A stretch of DNA of 64,000 nt from Typha latifolia (taxonomy: Eukaryota > Streptophyta > Magnoliopsida > Poales > Typhaceae), in contig CM034105.1 in the NCBI GenBank assembly GCA_019914945.1, forward strand, positions 1,302,001 through 1,366,000, read 5' to 3'. How positions within the stretch are numbered: position 1 is the stretch's first letter; each line of letters opens with the position of its first letter. The translations under genes were made by a program, and so were the position numbers. Of this stretch, positions 25,059 to 37,637 are shown in pieces. Under the pieces are notes generated by a model, which did not search any database, was not told the DNA's origin, and saw nothing but the letters and a program-made list of their open reading frames with translations.

Positions 25059-26549
25059 ATAACAGGGATCACGATAATGTATATAATTACGAGCAAAAAT
25101 GATATTTCTATCTCAATTGAATCGATTGAAAATATAGTTGTGGATAATGCACTGCATAAACAGAATAATCCTTGTCATAACTAAGGGCAAAACTATAGTT
25201 ATTCAAGTTATTTACTCCAGAATTCTGTTTGAGCGTGCAGGGCCATGCAGCTTTTGATTGGTGATAGTTATTTAATTTGTACCTTTTTATCCTTGTATTA
25301 ATACGGTCTGCATAGCTATATATTTTGGTCCTAAAGTATATACGGCTAAGATCGAAAGTGAGATGTACCTGAAGCATATTCGCGTATCTTAACTATCCAC
25401 GCTTAATCTAGAGATTAAATTGTTAAATATTGCAGATATGTTTGCTGACCTTACAAATATTATATTAAGGTGAAAGAACTTCTATTAGTCTATATATTTT
25501 GGGAGAATCTTATATTGTCCTAGATGCCTGTCCATCGGCCTGATAGCAATCTGTATTTCAGTAAGTGATTTTTTTCTTCTTGCTGATAGTGATTAATTGA
25601 ACGCTAGAAACAAATAATTGATGGACAAAAGGATGATATCACTAGTATGTCACTTCATCTATTTTTTCTCCCTTTCGCTCATCACAGTGCAAATTTGCTA
25701 CCTCTCTTAGTTGTCCATCACATTAATCCCATAAAAAGTCTTTCTCCTGGACCAATTAGTGGACCTCAGTACCACATCATACAGCTACTTTGCTTGGCAT
25801 CTTTTTCAACAACTTAATTAGTACTTTCAAGATTAAGAAACAAGCCAATAGGCAACAGAAAGCTTCAACCATTGGCATCTTTGGACTAACAATTAAACTT
25901 CATATCTGAATTATTTATTGCAAATAGTAGGCAAGAAGCAATCCTTTAGTTAGCACATAGTCTCTTTTTTTGTCTCTGGAGCTTGACTGACTGTGTTGAC
26001 ATAAAGTTGTAGCCTTATTTAAACTTCAAAGTTCAAACTGCAAGGCTACAGTGGTATCACTGGCAGAAGTAAGACCGTATGAGAAGCTGACAGCAAGTCG
26101 TACCATTTCATGGTGGTGCACTGGCGAGAGCTCTCATGGTTGCAGCTTGGGAAGTAGGGACTTTGAGAGACATCAGACATGTGACCCTACTTGCACATTT
26201 GAGGATTTCACCTGGCACCATCGGCTCAGGAGCTAAAAAGGAAGCTTATACTTATTATAGCCCCACCATAACTTTTGTTCCACAAAATTCCCTCAAAATG
26301 CAGTCACTGTGAACTGGAAACCACATACCACGTAATGACGAATTAAGCATTTAAACTTATTTTATATGCAGATGATAAAGATTATGGTAAACATATCTCT
26401 GCTCATCTACACCATCTATTCTTAATTATTTTCTTTGACAAATATTTAATTTAGTATAGATTTTCTTTTTTCTTTTTTAAAGAAATTGACGTGGCAGGGG
26501 CAACGCTGCAATTGACGCAAACACTAATGGTATTTGAGCTGGAAATGAC

Positions 26550-26815
26550 CTTGGCCCAGAAAGCTACAGAGGCCAACCCCAACCCATACGCGGCCCAAAA
26601 GACTCAGCCCGACTCTCGGCGCTAATTTTGGCGCATTCTTTCAGCCGTTCAGCGAATTCCTGCCGTTGGATTGGCATCAGTCGCCGTTACAATTGAAGCG
26701 ACTTAGAGCCCACTCACGTGGTCCGTGGATCGATCTTTCTCGTCCTTAAAGGATCTACTGCCGTTCTAATTTTCTCATCTCATCCTTCCCTCTTCCTCGG
26801 CCCCCCAAACCCTAA
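26550..26815 (+). promoter_or_regulatory. Core promoter elements of PP5: site II motifs and telo-box
   Basis: GGCCCA motifs occur near 26552 and 26592, and a telo-box AAACCCTAA lies at 26807-26815, about 120 bp before the first splice donor. Telo-box plus site II (TGGGCC/GGCCCA) pairs are known from plant housekeeping and growth-linked genes. Their position just upstream of, or at the start of, the leader fits constitutive expression of the phosphatase. Confidence 0.6.
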
Positions 26816-27951
26816 ACCCCTTCAATTGGATCTCTCACCTCCATTCCAGCCGAATCGACCTCTCTCTGTATCTCCTTGATTGCTTTGCGTGGATATTTGC
26901 AGACGAATGTATTCGTTGTGACCCACAGGTTAAACTTTGTTTCTAACTCTATTGCGTTCTATTTCTCTCTCTATTTTATTGGATAGATTTTTCCTTAGGG
27001 TTCCGTGGGGAATAGAGATAAATGTCGTCGTTACTTGATAAAATGCGGAGAGGATATTGGATATGAAGGAAGGTGGTTTCCAGTAAAGGACACAACTAAT
27101 GCTTAGGGTCCCGTGGGGAATTCGTTTAGTTAACTATTGAAGCATATTTGGTATATGTCATCATTAAAGCACACAACTAATGCTTCCAATCTTGTTGTGT
27201 GCTTCGGTTCTTGTGATTTCTTCCCTATACATTACGTCAACTTTGAGTGGATAAATGAAGACATTGGAAATCATTGGGAAAATGAGTATCAACTTCTAGC
27301 CGAAGTTACTTTTCCCCCCTGATGTATTCTGTCCAGTACCATCATTGCAAGAAGTTAGTACCAATGTGGCATATCTTTGTTTCGCTAATTGTTCCTTGAT
27401 CTAGATCATATGATAACTATCAGTATAATAAAACCATATTCTTAACTTACTGTGCTGTAACTCTGTGAGGAATCTGTTCTCGACCTGGCATTTGTGATAT
27501 TTGAACTATTTTGAATTTATATATATATCTTGTATGCTACTAACTTGCTACATCTGATATGTATGTCTTATGCCACTCTTTTAACTATATTAGCATGGCA
27601 GGTTGCTCGCCAGCCATAGTCTGTCACATTTACTTTGAAATAGAAATTAAGGGTCTTCTAAAAGATTAGGAAAATATCTTACACTAATTAACTACCGCCA
27701 GTGGCTAATGATTATTCACCTATCAGCAATTTCTTGTGTGTTTTACACTATGGGTTTCATCTAGAATAGAATATTTTTTCCTTTCCTGTAACTGTATTAA
27801 TGTATTGAAAAGTGGTTTCCATTGTTGGAGTGTTTTCGAACTTCTCTTAGTTACTATATTGTCTGCAGACAATTAGTAGGAGGATTTTTTGGTGAGGCTA
27901 TGAAATTTGTTATATAACATTTGGGTTCCTATCAGAAGCCTGTATCACAAA

Positions 27952-30900
27952 ATGGCCACTTTGGTTGAAGCTGCAAATTCACATCTGGAACGAGCTGAGG
28001 AGCTTAAGACTTTGGCTAATGAAGCTTTTAAAGGTATGCTTCTTTTATTCCATGTTTTACTTTTAATTTCCTTGCGGGGGTTTTTTGTTCTCTTTCACAG
28101 AACTCTGGTTTCTGATTTCTTTTTTCTATGTTAGCTCTTCTTTGATATGCTCTTCTAGAAATTTTTTACTCACATGATTTCTGTACATATATAATGCTGA
28201 GAATCATCCAGCAACAAATTGCGGGACATGCTAATATCACCCAGTAACATCCTTCATGACTGCCGATATGAGTCCAGCGAGAAGTCAAAATAAAAGGGAG
28301 GGTTTAGTAAGGAAGCTGAAATGAGATCAGGGCTTTGGAATTTAATTTCATTTCTGAGTTTATGTAGTAGAGAACTAGAGATTAAATAAGTGTAGAATAA
28401 TTCAGGGAAGGGAGCTCAAATTTTTAAGGGGAATGTATCTATCAGTTTAGTTTTTGTCGTGGATTTTTAAATACAGAGTTTGAAGTATATAATGAAACAA
28501 TAGTCAATATGTTGTTGCTTTTTATGTATACTTGAATATATTATAGAGAAGCTTAACTGTTGGTACGCACTGTCATTGGTACTCTGTGGCACATCATTGT
28601 GTAACATCTTATGGGTGCTTCATTCTAGGAAAACATTTGCTACGTTTTTTGACAATACTATCTTCTCCATATCTCCTTTCTATCTTTTTGTTCAGCAAAC
28701 AAGTTCTCTCAAGCCATAGAGCTTTATAGTCAAGCTATTGAGCTTAATGAATCAAATGCGGTTTATTGGGCGAATCGTGCATTTGCGCATACGAAACTTG
28801 AAGAATATGGTAGTGCGGTACAAGACGCAACAACTGCTATTGAGATCGATCCAAAATACTCTAAGGTGAGAATTGAGAACATATGTTGTTCCTCATTTGC
28901 ATAATTATGTAAGACTAAGCACGTGCCTTGAAATTTCTTGTTGTAGGGTTACTACAGGCGTGGTGCGGCATATCTTGCCATGGGAAAGTTCAAGGAGGCT
29001 TTGAAGGATTTTCAGCAGGCATGTCTAATTACCTTAACCCAGTTGATTATGGCAAACTAGCCTTCTCGGATCAAAACATTCAAGTATATACATGAGCATG
29101 CAAGTCCATTTTTAGATATTTAGCTATACGTCTTGGCTATCATATTGTCCTTAAATCAAGAATTAATCATTTGAAGTATCTCCATAGATGGGAAATGGCA
29201 TGAAATATTGATGAGTATCTTTGCACATCTTTTAGCCATGAAAGCATAGTTTAGGGGAGCTTTCATATTCTCAAAGAAGTTTCATATGAATGACTTTTTG
29301 TTATTGGGGAAAATCATATCTTAGGCACAAGATAACATTAAGTTAAAATTTGTCATTTACTAATATTTAAAATGTAAAACTAGTGAACAATTGTCTCATA
29401 TTGCAATTTTCAACATATTGGAATTTATCAGGTGAAAAGGATTTGCCCAAAAGATCCAGATGCTACTAGAAAATTGAAGGAATGTGAGAAAGCTGTTCAA
29501 AAACTTCGATTTGAAGAAGCAATATCTGTAAATGACTCTGAAAGACGGCCTGTTGCAGAATCTATAGACTTTCGTTGCATAGGTATGTCCTACCATTTAT
29601 TTGGTATCCCAATGCTTTCTCTTCTCTAGCTTATATTCCTTTTTGCTGCGCAATGCATATGCACGTACAAACATGTTTTTGTACACATAGAGACCATCAG
29701 TGTTTCTTAAAGAACTCATTATCCTATTGATATTTCATGTCAAGGTTTACTTTAGATGACTATTGGTACACATTTTTGTTTACTTTGGAGAATAGATGCT
29801 TTATTTAAAAGGCCTTGTTTGCTTTGAGATTAGGGAAAAATCTAGAATAACTATTCTAGATTCTTAATCCTAAAGTTATTTCTAATATTTACTTGAAATC
29901 TAGAATAGTGGTGTAATGATTACCTTTGATAAGACATATAGTTGAGATAAAGTATGAATGAGAAGTGAAAATTAACTGAAATGCCCTTGATTTGATATAG
30001 AAATTTAAATTTAAGTATTCTCATTAATAATAGGCATGCAATGTATACTTGTAAGCAAGGTTCTAAGTATCGATTTTAGAATCGGGATCAGATTCTTGAA
30101 AAAACGATATGTATCGGCCGTATCAGCTGTATCTGCCATCTGTTTTGGACAATTCCGAGCGGGGATCGATTAAATCGGCTATATCAGTCGATCAGTATAT
30201 TAAATAACATATACAGTTGAAAATACTAAGCCATACTTTTGAAATCTGAAAATGCATTACTAAAACAATCAGTAGGCAGGCTCTATAATTTCAGTTGCAG
30301 TGTGACTCTCATTTTATTTTGAAGAATCATGGTTAGTCAATTGTCTGAAGCTCAATGATGTTTTTCAATCTGACAAATATTGCTTTCGGTTGCCCTATGT
30401 CATTTACAAGTGGAAATGTGGAATTGACTAGAATGTTGTCTTTGCTAACAGAAGTGGAGCCACAATATGCTGGAGCAAGAATAGATGGTGAAACAGTAAC
30501 TTTGGACTTTGTGAAAAAATTGATGGATGATTTTAAGAACCAGAAGTGCCTACACAAAAGGTACTTGTTATTATTGTTGCAATCTTAATTAAGTCACTTT
30601 TCCCCTTTAGTTATATCACTTATCCTGTCCTTGGGTGTGAGTTTCTTATATTGCATCTTCATTCTTTAGGTATGCATTTCAGATTGCCTTGCAAACCAGA
30701 GAAATGTTGCAAGCAATGCCTTCTCTTGTCGATATCACTGTTCCAGATGGTCATCATTTCACAGTTTGTGGTGATGTACATGGCCAGGTAGTAATGATAA
30801 TGCTAAATTTAGTTTTTAAGTAATTTAATTGAAATTAATCCCATTAAGTCTATTGGAACCTGCTGGTTGCACCATTTTCTGGTGTGCATTTTTTCTCAGT

Positions 30901-33900
30901 GATTCTTACGCATTTTCTGTTCTTCATGTCTGTTAGTTTCTCTTGAATTTACTTGCAATAAAGGGAAAAGGAGACAACTCAAATCTAATATGCCAGATAA
31001 AAATACTTTAATGGTGCCTCTCACAGAAATTGCTATTTACTAAATACAGTGGACTTATTCTTCTTTCTTCTGTACCTATCTTGACTAATTGTTGAATAAA
31101 TAGTTATCTCTGATATTTGTGACATTATTGCACGTGTAGTTTTGTATAGCATCTGCTTTTAATATGCTGACCTGGCTCAACAGTATGTGATTCAAGAGCT
31201 ATGTGTGTTTCGTCATGTGTGAAAATGTAATGTGCATTATTTAACAAATGTTTATTGTTTACATGATTGCAGTATTATGATCTGTTAAATATATTTGAGC
31301 TCAATGGACTTCCCTCAGAAGAGAATCCATACCTCTTCAATGGGGACTTCGTGGATAGAGGATCCTTTTCTCTTGAAGTCATTCTTACACTCTTTGCATT
31401 CAAATGCATGTCTCCAACAGGTAATCCTTGTCAGTTGCGTTTGTACTGCCTTCTTGATTTATGCTAATACCATATGTAAGTCTGTCTCCAAGTCCACTAA
31501 CATGCATTTTGCTTAACACAATAGCTTGGGACTTGCATCAGCCAAACAGAAGATAATTATTGGTGTGTTTACGGTCGCTCATTATTATTACTCTGTGATG
31601 TGTTTTTTAATATTTTCAGCTATGTATCTTTCAAGAGGAAATCATGAAAGTAAGAGCATGAACAAGATATATGGTTTTGAGGGAGAAGTCAGGTCAAAGT
31701 TGAGCGAGACATTTGTTGAGCTCTTTGCTGAAGTATTTTGTTGTTTGCCTTTGGCTCATGTCATCAACAACAAGATCTTTGTAGTCCATGGAGGTCTTTT
31801 TAGTGTTGATGGTGTCAAGCTATCTGACATCCGTTCCATTGACCGTTTTCATGAGCCCCCTGAGGAAGGTACTATCTGATAATACATTCTATTTTTTTAT
31901 TCACTATTTCACTGATTGAAATAAAACTGATAACTAAGAAGATGAACAACTCCTGCTTGATTGAAATTACCCTTTGTCTACTTGTTAGTCACCTTTTCAG
32001 GAATTAGTATGAATGTTTTCTTTGTGCTTGAATCTTCCATCATGCTATTTTTCTAATAATATCATCTATTTTGCTGAATTGTCAGAATGCATTTTATCTA
32101 CTTATTCTTTTAATTAGTTCTCCTTAAGTGGTTAAATATTCAAATAATAATCATGTGAGCCTGGTTGATAGTTGCTGATTAGACAGAAGACAAGTGCCTT
32201 TCTTCCAATTGAGTTTGGTTTGTGAGTATGAAGAAAAGGTCATGCTTACACCAGAGAAAAGAGAAAGATGCAAAGTTCTATAATCTTGTGGAAACATTGA
32301 AATCAGTTTAACAGTATTTTTTCTTCCTTTTCTGTTCATCATCTAGCTAAGTATCTTGATCCCTTTCCTTATTAGGTTTAATGTGCGAGTTGCTTTGGAG
32401 TGACCCTCAGCCCCAACTTGGAAGAGGCCCTAGTAAGCGTGGTGTAGGTCTTTCCTTTGGTGCAGATGTGACAAAGAGATTTTTGCAAGAAAATAATCTG
32501 GGTAAGAAATATCAGTTGGAGCGTATACTAGGTTTATGTGCTACATGAAGCTTATTTTTGGTTTTGGTAGCAAAGAATTTTTATGTGTGAAAAGCTGTGC
32601 TTAATTCCTTAATGCCATTGACAGAGCTTGTTGTTCGGTCGCATGAAGTAAAGGATGAAGGTTATGAGATTGAACATGATGGAAAGCTTATTACTGTCTT
32701 TTCGGCTCCCAACTATTGTGATCAGGTACAAGACAAACATTATGAAATGCTTTCATTAGTTTGTATGTGACTGTCAACAATGTGCCGATGAACTGTAGGT
32801 CCTTTTTTTGTACCGATGAACTGTAACAGTATTTTTTTTTTCCAAATGAGCCCATTGCATAAGTAATATGCCAAGTTGCCAAGTCGTCAAGTCATCTTAA
32901 TGAGTTTGGTGGATTCAGGTTTATCATTCAGTGTTTGATTGTATATATTGGCACACAGTTTTTTTGCTCTAAGAAAATTCTTTTCTAAATGGTATAAGAT
33001 TATGAAGTTTGGTATACATAATTCTCGTGTTTCTGATTTAGGTTTGTTATTAATCACATCTTTTTTAAACCTTAAGCAAGTGGTCCACCTGGATTGATCT
33101 GGTTTTGGAATGATTGTATCTCCATTCAAAATTTCAAGTTTTTAATTATCATATTTTAATAAATGATCCTTTCTATGTGGGGCTTAAGGTTGGGCACCCT
33201 CTACTTCTAGAGCTTGTTTGACCTTGATGATGCTAGATTGAGGCTGAATTTAAGCAAGCAATTTACTTTTTGATGTATGATACGAGTAGCTTAAGCTAAA
33301 GAATTATTTTGCACCTGCTGCCAGACATGCCTAGGAATGCTAAAGCACCATGAAAGTGTTTTGTCATACATTAAGCAGATACACAAACGAGAAATGAACT
33401 TATCCTGCTTTGGCATATATTCAGCGGGTATACTAGAGTTGTGCCTTGCTTGCGGTACTTTGGGTTGTTACTGGTTTTTATCAATTGGCTGTTTTGGAGA
33501 TTCTTTTGCTAATTATCATCTCCATTGTATTTAATGTACCTTGATATACTGAAATTAATTTTGTAACTTTGATGCAGATGGGCAATAAGGGTGCATTCAT
33601 CCGTTTCACAGCTCCAGAGCTCAAACCAGATATTGTTTCTTTTTCAGCAGTGGTGGGCATTAAATTTATTTCTTATTTAGTTGATTTACAATACATCTTA
33701 GAAGTGTTGAATTTCTTGATGTCCTTCCAACTTTGATGAAGTGGGTAGAATTTTCAAAATCTCTCACAAGCACATTTTCATCCACATGGACATTGATTCC
33801 TAATTGCCAATTCATAACTAGGAGCCTCATGGGTTAAAGTGTGCAAGACTTAGGCATGTCTAAGTAATTTACTAATGTTACCTGTTCCAAGTATGTAGCA

Positions 33901-34206
33901 TGTAAAGATCTGTTTGGCCATGTATTGGCAATCTAAGTCCTTGCAGGGCCATCCAATGTATGGCTAGCAGGTTGCTGTCTTACCTTTTAAAATGCTCCAT
34001 GGCATGGTTCCAAATTTCTGTTATTTATATTATTCTCTCATGCAACCACTTAACCTCTTTGTACTATTATTCAGAACTGGGACCTGTTTAATTGCTATCT
34101 TCACACTTTACAAGTGTGCTGATTCCGTTTCTGTCAAATCTTGCAGCCACACCCTAATGTGAAGCCGATGGCATATGCGAACAACTTCTTAAGGCTTTTC
34201 TCCTGA
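27952..34206 (+). CDS. PP5: Serine/threonine protein phosphatase 5 (TPR-PP5)
   Basis: Coding exons: 27952-28033, 28696-28865, 28947-29018, 29432-29582, 30452-30560, 30670-30787, 31273-31420, 31620-31868, 32376-32501, 32625-32725, 33578-33652, 34147-34206 (1461 nt, 486 aa, normal length). The start [19 protein letters not shown] precedes an N-terminal TPR domain (about residues 10-125), which in this family binds the HSP90 C-terminus and autoinhibits the enzyme. The PPP catalytic domain shows the metal-binding motifs GDVHG (229-233), GDFVDRG (258-264) and GNHE (290-293), then HGGLF and SAPNYCD. It dephosphorylates Ser/Thr; Arabidopsis PP5 acts on phytochromes and chaperone clients in cytosol and nucleus. 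A leader intron (26929-27935) precedes the ATG. Intron 3 uses a GC donor (29019). The longer membrane-associated isoform known in other plants needs a cassette exon, which I could not identify in the 870-bp intron 29583-30451. Confidence 0.97.
29805..29950. repeat. MITE-like insertion with a perfect 11-bp palindrome in PP5 intron
   Basis: AATCTAGAATA and its inverse complement TATTCTAGATT (29839-29849 and 29852-29862) are separated by 2 bp, next to a GGCCTTGTTTG start as seen at ends of some plant MITEs. Outer terminal repeats and a target duplication were not resolved. Confidence 0.4.
30065..30208. repeat. TATCGGCCGTATC-type dispersed repeat in PP5 intron
   Basis: A patch with repeated ATCGG/CCGAT words (TATGTATCGGCCGTATCAGC, ATCGATTAAATCGGCTATATC) and a higher GC content than the surrounding intron. 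It looks like a short interspersed element common in plant introns; the family was not identified. Confidence 0.4.
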
Positions 34207-35756
34207 CTTGGTGTTACTGTATTATTGTCTTGGCAAGCATCAAGGATGATGAAGTATTTAAGGGCAAACAGACTGCTGTTGCAATGGGCAAAGGCTGATC
34301 TTTCCTTCACAGGCAGTCGCTATGCAATTTCGGACTGTGCTACTATTGATTAAAAAGAGTGGCTTATTGGTGTCTATTTTTTTTGTTGTCTCTGCAATAA
34401 CATTATTCTTTCCTCAGGAATGTCAAGTAGGCTTATTCATTATGATGGCAGTCTATACAATTTATCTTTGCCTACTGCACATTTGCTGTTGCCACTGTTG
34501 TACGTCAAATGGCCAAGTCAGATCTGGCCTTAGGCTCGGGAATTATGTACTGGTGAATTGTGATATATTATAGTGTAGTATGCTGTCTCTGAATTCTTGA
34601 GGTATTCTCCTGCTCAGAAGATATTATCAGGCTTCTATTAAGCGTTTCCACGAAATCATTTGTATTTGTAGTATCGAAATTATCAAATATCATTTGATGT
34701 GTCTCTTTTATTGCTATTTACCGGCTTTATTTTCTGAGGGCTGCTAACAGGATCTTTAGTGGAGTTGATAGTATGAAATATTGATTGCATACTTTAACAA
34801 TATAATTGTCGAACTCTAGTGGTCGAGTATGTGTTTTCTGGAGCATTAATTGGATGAAAAAGTAATTTTTTATTTACTCTTGGATATTATTGAAGTATTT
34901 TTTTTTTGAAGTAATGGATATTATTGAAGTAGTGTAAAGTCGGATATTTTTCCAGGAACAATCTTTGTTACTTAATAGGTAGGACCGTAACAGTGCAGCT
35001 TTCACCAACTCGGTCTAATCGTTTGTAAAATATTTATCAACGCTGCTTATGGCTCCTTTTCACTCAATTAGGGTGGCTAGCTCAGGCTAAGTTTAAAATT
35101 AATTTTAAGTTCACTTTTTATTTAGGCTCGGCTCGGCTCGGCTCGGCTCTTTAATGGCTAAAATATCTATCTTACTAAGGCTAATCACTTACTATAAATG
35201 GCTGCTGTTATATGCTTTATCAAGTACGATAGTAGGGATATTCGGTTGGACAACGACTTAGATGTCTACTAGTTATTTTGGCCGAACTAGTCCTCTCCGA
35301 AATCTATTTAGTCAAATAGAACACACTACAAATTTCATACCAAAAATAATTTATTTTACAGTAAGTTTAGCATTTTTACTTGAGTTCAGCTTCTTATATT
35401 TTATATAAAATTATAAAATACTGATCTTATAAGTGTCTTTGTTTTAAAAAAAAACGCTTTATTAAAGAGAAAAATGAGTAGATATTCTTTTTATTTAAAA
35501 CACTAAATAGTTAAATGCTTTTTTTTTTATTAAAGTTGCTAGAGACCTAAACCCAATAAAAGAAGGCCTTAGGATAGGCTTGACCTTTAGAGGAAAGATA
35601 CCTTACTCAAAATAGAATAGAAGTAATGAATTCAGACGTCCCACTATCAAAAGAACGAATCACTATGACGCGCATCTTGGCGGTCGTGACTCGTTACCTT
35701 TGGTGGTTTTGATTCTCCCAAATCGAGAAATAGGTTTTTGAATTCCATATATTTCC

Positions 35757-35788
<32 letters not shown>

Positions 35789-36660
35789 CCTCCAGATAAT
35801 ATAAATTGAACATCATAATTTTATAACTTACATTTTTTAAATATAATATGACATTAGGAATATAAAAGATAAATAAATATAATAATTTTAATCAAAACTT
35901 AATCAGACCTCAAATAACAAAAATATAAAAAAAAAATTGAGCATTATAACTTTATCTTTAGTTTTCCACTTTGGTCACAAAATGTCATTGTAAATATATT
36001 AAAAAAAAATTATGAGTTGGCATTGCGTTGTTGTTCCTCGCAACGAAGTAAACACAGAATTACAAAAGAATGACAATAGCTTTTTCAAAATTTAATTTTA
36101 AATGTTATCTATTTCATTTGCAGAGAAAATGCTAAATTGTTTAACATGATATTGAATAATTTAATGTTTTCTAGGAAGAACCCTTCAGCATTTTTATCTA
36201 AAAATTATATATATATATATTAAATTTGGGTGTAAATTATCTTAGTAAATAATAAAATATAGGAGACGACTAGTTTGGTCCAAAACTCTGGCATCTTATG
36301 TTGCTCAATTGCTTTTGCTCCGGTGCTACTTTTTTGTTTACATAGTACGGTGTCCCTCTCACAGGATATATCGTATCTGCAATGTATGCTGATGTGGCAG
36401 ATATTATTGGACATGGCTACAGACAGAAATCAGAATTTTTACATTGCTGTACTATCACTCACCGCTCTTTTCAGTTAATGGGTATAAAGATTGATTCAAG
36501 TTGATGGAAAGAAAAGCAAACAGACGATCCCCGAAAATAACTTGCCTTTCTTCGGCCAATGATTCCAAATTTCCAACCTCGTGCGCTCGTGAAAAGTTAT
36601 TGGTTTGAGAAAATTCCCATGTATTACTCACTTTTCTTTTTCTTGTCCGTCTCTCTGGTT
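34207..36660. other. Intergenic region: PP5 3' end and PEBP upstream region
   Basis: Contains the PP5 3' UTR, then AT-rich DNA with a five-copy (GGCTC)n run at about 35125-35149, a TA microsatellite at about 35757-35782 and a small duplication of GGATATTATTGAAGTA near 34885-34930. No gene seen. Confidence 0.6.
35125..35149. repeat. (GGCTC)n short tandem repeat
   Basis: About five copies of a 5-bp GC-rich unit in otherwise AT-rich intergenic sequence. Confidence 0.9.
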
Positions 36661-36665
36661 GCTGT

Positions 36666-36672
36666 TATATAA
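36666..36672 (+). promoter_or_regulatory. TATA box of the PEBP gene
   Basis: TATATAA lies 110 bp upstream of the ATG at 36782, which would give a 5' UTR of about 80 bases. Confidence 0.6.
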
Positions 36673-36781
36673 GAAAACGCGCACCACCCTGCTTCATCCA
36701 CCACCACTACCACGAATAAGACTAAGTTTTGCTCTATTCTCCTTCTCCTCCTCCTCCTGCTTTCTTCCAATTAATCCCATC

Positions 36782-37637
36782 ATGTCCAGTGACCCTTTGG
36801 TTTTGGGTCAGGTCGTAGGAGACGTGCTGGACCCGTTTGCCCGATCCGTGCCACTTAGAATCTTGTACAAGAGCAAGCCAGTTATTAACGGGTCGGAGTT
36901 TAGACCATCTGCTGTTGCTAGCAAACCTAGGGTCGACGTCGGAGGAGAAGATCTCCGTATATCTTATACTCTCGTAAGTTTATTTATAACACCTTTCTGG
37001 TTCTCTTGCTGTTGAGTTGTTTTATGTTCTTTTTTTCTTCTCTGTCTTCTTTTTTGCTAGGTTATGGTGGATCCAGATGCACCGAACCCAAGTAATCCGA
37101 CGTTACGAGAGTACTTGCACTGGTGAGATTGCGATTGCCAATATGTAGACGTCTGTTTCTTGTTATCTATATATTGATCATCATGAGCATAAATTTATGG
37201 CTGTCATAGGTTGGTGACGGACATCCCAGCAACTACGGATGCAAACTTTGGTGAGTTGTGCTCTAGATGCCAAATATAATAAGCAAATGCAACACGTAGT
37301 ATCTGTTAAGCGAGCTGAAGTTATATATAACCTAAACCTAGTAACAAATAAATAGACATGCAGATCCAAAGCAAGCTTCATTAGTGGTTATTCGTTAATT
37401 TTCTTAGGCCAGGAGATAGTATGCTACGAAGGCCCACAGCCGAGGGCAGGGATCCATCGGATGGTGTTCGTGTTGTTCCAGCAGCTGGGGAGAGACACCG
37501 TGTTTGCGCCGTCCGTCCGACACAACTTCAGCACCAGAAACTTTGCAAGGCAAAACAACCTAGGGTTGCCGGTCGCCGCCGCCTTCTTCAATTGCCAGAG
37601 GGAGTCTGGCTCCGGTGGTAGAAGGATCAGAAATTAA
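36782..37637 (+). CDS. FLOWERING LOCUS T-like PEBP protein with altered external loop
   Basis: Exons 36782-36973, 37061-37122, 37210-37250, 37408-37637 (174 aa). The 62-nt and 41-nt middle exons are the classic FT/TFL1 exon sizes. The start MSSDPLV was chosen over an in-frame upstream ATG at 36605 because family similarity begins there and a TATA box lies between. PEBP motifs DPDAP and GIHR are present. Tyr82 in REYLHW is the FT-type residue (TFL1-type has His). Arg59, Pro91, Phe98 and Arg127 correspond to the 14-3-3-contact residues of rice Hd3a. The segment B loop is unusual: FT Trp138 is Val135, Gln140 is His137, Gly137 is Ser134, and the usual (L/I)YN triad of segment C is QNN. FT proteins move through the phloem and act with FD-type bZIPs. 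Loop changes at these sites are found in FT paralogs with repressive or other roles, so promoter-of-flowering activity should not be assumed. Confidence 0.93.

Larger units (their letters stand above)
19260..26780. other. Long intergenic region
   Basis: Mostly AT-rich. Contents: the probable promoter of the 19 kb gene (19260-19800), a Cys-rich fragment (20156-20337), microsatellites (CT near 22855-22875, GA at 23766-23806), a diverged direct repeat at 24917-25058, and promoter elements of the phosphatase gene at its right end. I see no convincing gene or RNA in the rest. Confidence 0.6.

Noticed and set aside
26051..26236. Cys-containing 61-codon open frame
   Set aside because: Cysteine spacing fits no peptide family I know, and there is no signal peptide.
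36605..36781. In-frame upstream ATG that would extend the PEBP protein by 59 residues
   Set aside because: The extension lies across the TATA box and has no counterpart in the PEBP family.
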